64,000 nucleotides of DNA from Peribacillus frigoritolerans (lineage in GTDB: Bacteria > Bacillota > Bacilli > Bacillales > DSM-1321), in NCBI RefSeq assembly GCF_040250305.1, contig NZ_CP158190.1, positions 5,178,001 to 5,242,000 of the forward strand, written 5' to 3'. Below are positions 60,399-64,000 of the stretch, piece by piece (positions within the stretch are counted from its first letter, which is position 1; every line of letters starts with the position of its first letter). The position numbers and the translations under genes were made by a program. Below the pieces are notes generated by a model, which was not told the origin of the DNA, made no database searches, and saw only the letters and a list, made by a program, of their open reading frames with translations.

Positions 60399-61497
60399 TT
60401 ATAGTTTTGAACGCAAGTACGCATCAATGAACATATCGATATCGCCATCCATGACAGCTCCCAGGTTTCCGGTCTCCGCACTTGTACGGTGATCTTTAAC
60501 CATGGAATATGGGTGGAAAACATAAGAACGAATTTGGCTTCCCCAGCCAATTTCCTTTTGCTCACCACGGATTTCATCCAATTCCGCTTGTTGCTGCTCA
60601 ATTTCACGTTGATACAATTTGGCTTTCAGCATATTCATGGCCTGGGCCTTGTTTTTGATTTGAGATCTCTCGTTTTGGCACGTTACCACGGTGTTCGTAG
60701 GTATATGGGTGATCCGGACTGCCGAGTCCGTTGTATTGATATGCTGACCACCTGCACCACTTGCCCGGTACGTATCTATTTTCAAATCTTCCGTGCGTAC
60801 TTCAATGTTGATCGTCTCATCGAATTCCGGCATGACTTCACATGAAACGAATGAAGTATGGCGTCGTCCTGAGGAATCGAAAGGAGAAATACGGACAAGA
60901 CGGTGTACCCCTTTTTCCGCTTTCAAATAACCATAGGCGTTATGGCCTTTGAAAATTAAAGTGACACTCTTGATCCCAGCTTCATCACCTGGAAGGTAAT
61001 CAAGGGTTTCCACTTTAAAGCCTCTTTTTTCACCCCATCTTGTATACATGCGCAGCAGCATGGAACCCCAATCCTGGGACTCCGTTCCGCCAGCACCAGG
61101 ATGCAGTTCAAGAATGGCATTTTTCGAGTCATATTCTTCACTTAGTAAAAGTTGAAGTTCAAAGTCATTCATCTTTTGTGCAAGAACCGTGATCTCTTCT
61201 TCCAGCTCCGCTAAAAGTTCTTGATCATTCTCCTCTTTCACTAATTCATATGTCAAATCCAGATTTTCATATGATTCATTCAGGTCGGACAATTGATTGA
61301 CTTGTTCTTTTAAAGCATTCGTTTCATTGATGACAGTTTGTGCTTTTTGCTGATCATTCCAAAAATCGGGATGTGTCATCTCATTTTCTAGCTGTGCGAT
61401 TCGTGCCTCTTTTTCATCTAAGTCAAAGAGACCCCCTAAAGTCCGTTAATCGTTGCGCTGTCCGTTCAAGTTCATTTCTAATTTCTGCTAATTCCAT
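60399..61497 (-). CDS. prfB: Peptide chain release factor 2, programmed +1 frameshift
   Basis: 365 residues if the frameshift occurs. The 5' frame begins ATG at 61497 ([20 protein letters not shown]) and meets an in-frame TGA at 61423-61425 after 24 codons. The context is AGGGGG-TCT-CTT-TGA-C, the classic RF2 site: an internal Shine-Dalgarno, the slippery CTT and a slow UGA C. A +1 shift continues as [15 protein letters not shown] into the main frame. The SPF tripeptide motif ([10 protein letters not shown]) recognises UGA/UAA and [12 protein letters not shown] carries the catalytic GGQ. RF2 level controls its own synthesis. GAGGTG precedes the start. Confidence 0.97.
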
Positions 61498-61522
61498 TTC
61501 TCTTCACCTCATTAAGTATGTT

Positions 61523-61546
61523 AAAAAAAATCCCTGAAGAGGGATT
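61523..61546 (-). terminator. Intrinsic terminator between secA and prfB
   Basis: AATCCCT (61529-61535), loop GAAG, AGGGATT (61540-61546), then TTTTTTTT on the minus strand. It lies 14 nt before the prfB ribosome-binding site. Confidence 0.85.
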
Positions 61547-61573
61547 CCCTTCATTACAAATAAATCTCTCCAA

Positions 61574-61602
61574 ACTATATGCAAATGTATTGCTTTATGC
61601 AA
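61574..61602 (-). promoter_or_regulatory. Candidate prfB promoter
   Basis: TTGCAT (61597-61602), 17 bp spacer, TATAGT (61574-61579), minus strand. It is upstream of the terminator hairpin, so transcripts from it must read through that hairpin to reach prfB. Confidence 0.55.
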
Positions 61603-61667
61603 ACAAAACATGAAAAGAGGCGGCAAGCCTTACACTTAACCGTCCCATAATCATTATACACCTAACT

Positions 61668-64000
61668 TTAGCCTAAATTGCCATGGCAATTCTTATATTT
61701 TTTACCGCTGCCGCATGGGCATAACGCGTTTCGGCCAACGTCTTCCTTTTTACGTGCAGGGGCTTTTTTCACTTTTCCCCCGTCTTCTTCCTTCGGATTG
61801 ACCGCTTGTCCTTTTATGACTTCCTTGCGTTCCAAATTGTTGCGGATTTCGGCCTTCATGATGTATTTTGCGACTTCATCTTCCATTGAAGCAATCATCG
61901 CTTCAAACATTGCGAAACCTTCTGATTGATATTCACGAAGCGGATCGATCTGGCCATAAGCACGAAGGTGGATCCCTTGGCGCAATTGCTCCATCGCATC
62001 AATATGGTCCATCCACTTACTATCGACCGCACGAAGAACGATTACTTTTTCGAATTCACGCATTTGTTCTTCAGATAGCTCTTCTTCTTTTTGGTCATAG
62101 CTTTCTTTCACTTTTGCTAAAATGAACTCAACCAATTCCGATTCATTTTTCCCTTCCAAATCAGCTACAGTGATTGAACCTTCATTGAATAGGTTACCAT
62201 TCAGGTAATCGACAAGGCCTTGTAAATTCCAGCCTTCCTCATCGCCCATTGGTGCAAACGCGACAACATTTCGCTGGATGGATGCCGTGATCATCGTTTC
62301 GACGATTTCACGTAAATTCTCACTTTCCATGACATCGAAACGCTGTTTATAAATAATTTCCCGTTGTTGACGGAGAACATCGTCATACTGCAGTAATTGC
62401 TTACGTGAATCGAAGTTATTGCCTTCGACCCGTTTCTGTGCGGATTCAACGGCCCTTGTCACCATTTTACTTTGAATTGGCTGGGAATCATCCATACCAA
62501 GGCGTGCCATCATGTTTTTCATGTTATCCGAACCAAAGCGGCGCATCAATTCATCTTCCATTGATAAATAGAATTGAGTGACCCCTGGATCTCCCTGACG
62601 GCCGGACCGACCACGCAGCTGGTTATCTATACGCCTGCTTTCATGACGTTCCGTACCGATGACAGCAAGGCCCCCAAGCTCCTTGACACCTTCACCAAGC
62701 TTGATATCCGTACCGCGCCCTGCCATGTTCGTAGCGATCGTAACTGATCCTTGATTACCTGCATTCGCAATGATTTCCGCTTCACGCTCATGGTTCTTGG
62801 CATTCAAAACATCGTGAGGGATTCCTTTTTTGGATAAATAGGCAGATATGACTTCAGATGTTTCGATGGCAACCGTACCGACAAGCACAGGCTGACCCTT
62901 TGTATAGCGTTCGGCGATGTCTTCCACAACAGCCTTGAATTTCCCATCGGTTGTAGCGTATATAAGATCTGCCCTGTCGTCCCTGATGATATTCCTGTTT
63001 GTCGGGATCGCAATGACATTCATATTATAAATATTGCGGAATTCCTCTTCTTCCGTTTTGGCTGTACCGGTCATACCTGAAAGCTTTTCATACATCCTGA
63101 AATAGTTCTGGAATGTAATCGTCGCAAGAGTCATGCTTTCATTTTGAATTTCAAGTCCTTCTTTCGCTTCGATCGCCTGGTGGAGACCTTCACTGTAACG
63201 GCGGCCTTTCATCAAACGGCCAGTGAATTGGTCAACGATGACTATCTCGCCTTCCTGGACAACATAATCCACATCCAAATGCATGGAAACATGCGCCTTT
63301 AACGCCTGATTGATATGATGATTCAAAGTAACGTGATTAATATCGAATAAATTATCGATATTAAACGCTTTTTCAGCTCGATTCATCCCATCTTCCGTCA
63401 GCTGAACACCTTTTGTCTTTTCATCATATGTGTAGTCGGTTTCTTTTTTTAAGGTTCTTACAAACGCATTGGCCTGGATATAAAGCTGAGCCGATTTTTG
63501 TGCCGAACCGGAAATGATCAATGGCGTTCTTGCCTCATCGATCAAAATCGAATCGACCTCATCAATGACGGCGAAGTGCAGCGGGCGCTGTACCATTTGT
63601 TCTTTATATAACACCATATTGTCACGAAGATAATCAAAACCTAACTCATTATTCGTACTGTACGTAATGTCAGCATTATACGCCGCCTGCTTTTCTTCTT
63701 TAGAATGACTGTTCAAATTCAATCCGACGGTCAAACCAAGGAAATCATACAATACGCCCATCTCGGTGGCATCACGGTGTGCCAAGTATTCATTGACAGT
63801 AACGACATGTACACCTTTACCGGTAAGCGCGTTTAAATAAACCGGCATCGTGGATGTTAAGGTTTTACCTTCCCCTGTTTTCATCTCGGAGATATTTCCA
63901 TCATGAAGTGATGCCCCACCCATGATTTGAACACGGTAAGGATATAAGCCCAGAGCACGCTTTGCCCCTTCACGTGCTACCGCAAAAGCCTCAACAAGCA
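61668..64000 (-). CDS. secA: Protein translocase ATPase SecA, N-terminus cut off by the window edge
   Basis: About 776 residues are present; the frame is open to position 64000, beginning [20 protein letters not shown]. Walker [30 protein letters not shown] (motif II with the prefix typical of SecA), [22 protein letters not shown] and the C-terminal zinc-binding [14 protein letters not shown], which binds SecB/ribosome-like partners or membrane lipid. It drives preprotein export through SecYEG. About 60-70 residues are missing at the N-terminus. A single housekeeping SecA of normal length is implied. Confidence 0.97.
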   Translation of the reverse strand, partial: LVEAFAVAREGAKRALGLYPYRVQIMGGASLHDGNISEMKTGEGKTLTSTMPVYLNALTGKGVHVVTVNEYLAHRDATEMGVLYDFLGLTVGLNLNSHSKEEKQAAYNADITYSTNNELGFDYLRDNMVLYKEQMVQRPLHFAVIDEVDSILIDEARTPLIISGSAQKSAQLYIQANAFVRTLKKETDYTYDEKTKGVQLTEDGMNRAEKAFNIDNLFDINHVTLNHHINQALKAHVSMHLDVDYVVQEGEIVIVDQFTGRLMKGRRYSEGLHQAIEAKEGLEIQNESMTLATITFQNYFRMYEKLSGMTGTAKTEEEEFRNIYNMNVIAIPTNRNIIRDDRADLIYATTDGKFKAVVEDIAERYTKGQPVLVGTVAIETSEVISAYLSKKGIPHDVLNAKNHEREAEIIANAGNQGSVTIATNMAGRGTDIKLGEGVKELGGLAVIGTERHESRRIDNQLRGRSGRQGDPGVTQFYLSMEDELMRRFGSDNMKNMMARLGMDDSQPIQSKMVTRAVESAQKRVEGNNFDSRKQLLQYDDVLRQQREIIYKQRFDVMESENLREIVETMITASIQRNVVAFAPMGDEEGWNLQGLVDYLNGNLFNEGSITVADLEGKNESELVEFILAKVKESYDQKEEELSEEQMREFEKVIVLRAVDSKWMDHIDAMEQLRQGIHLRAYGQIDPLREYQSEGFAMFEAMIASMEDEVAKYIMKAEIRNNLERKEVIKGQAVNPKEEDGGKVKKAPARKKEDVGRNALCPCGSGKKYKNCHGNLG

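Noticed and set aside
61380..61497. Possible sequencing error or pseudogene at the in-frame TGA of prfB
   Set aside because: The context matches the known RF2 programmed frameshift exactly, so it is a functional recoding site.

Overview
The window reads as a chromosomal segment of a low-GC, Gram-positive, spore-forming-type bacterium of the Bacillaceae. The order of housekeeping genes (ssrA-smpB-rnr-est-secG, cggR-gapA-pgk-tpiA-gpmI-eno, rpoN, clpP, yvcI-rapZ-yvcK-whiA-crh, trxB, his operon, hprK-lgt-yvoD-ppaX-yvoF, uvrBA, ftsEX, prfB, secA) is close to the corresponding arm of Bacillus subtilis. A Peribacillus/B. simplex-like or B. megaterium-like host is my inference from protein similarity and gene order; no 16S rRNA is present. 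Nearly all genes lie on the minus strand. The plus-strand exceptions are a membrane protein, a VanY-like lipoprotein, clpP, an LPXTG-type surface protein with its sortase, an MMPL transporter, a YceI-family protein and a siderophore-binding lipoprotein.

Layout. 1-4.4 kb: trans-translation and RNA turnover (tmRNA, SmpB, RNase R) with an esterase and SecG. 4.5-5.9 kb: two plus-strand envelope genes. 6-13.3 kb: the CggR-controlled lower glycolysis operon, with a well preserved CggR operator. 13.4-15.1 kb: a glutaredoxin-like protein and sigma-54, with a near-consensus cre site. 15.3-16.3 kb: tRNA-Arg(CCG) and clpP, the latter with a CtsR box and a sigma-B-type promoter. 16.4-20 kb: crh-whiA-yvcK-rapZ-nudix. 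20.6-23.2 kb: trxB and a TPR protein. 23.6-30.2 kb: the complete hisZGDBHAFI(E) operon. 30.7-32.6 kb: an acidic LPKTA-anchored surface protein, a class D-like sortase and a 47-residue ORF. 32.6-36.6 kb: the hprK operon. 37-44 kb: a sigma-W-type promoter driving an orphan YvlB-like gene, uvrBA, csbA. 44-49.3 kb: catalase, MMPL exporter, YceI. 49.4-52.6 kb: divergent, Fur-boxed siderophore uptake genes without an ATPase. 52.7-60.2 kb: minJ, ctpB, a CwlO-like M23 hydrolase, ftsX, ftsE, cytochrome c551 and a YitT-family protein. 60.4-64 kb: prfB with its programmed +1 frameshift and a 5'-truncated secA.

The part ordinary annotation does not explain is a family of four GC-rich intergenic repeats of about 120-130 bp (23414, 36874, 38502, 48451). 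Their ends read GTTGATT and AATCAAC. They occur in both orientations relative to a conserved neighbouring hairpin, and two copies are bracketed by duplicated terminator hairpins. I also see two copies of a TTAATCA-type palindrome at separate loci, and a prfB leader in which an intrinsic terminator lies between the best promoter and the gene.

No CRISPR array, transposase, phage gene or restriction system was seen. All family assignments were made by reading motifs and remembered homologues; no search was run.
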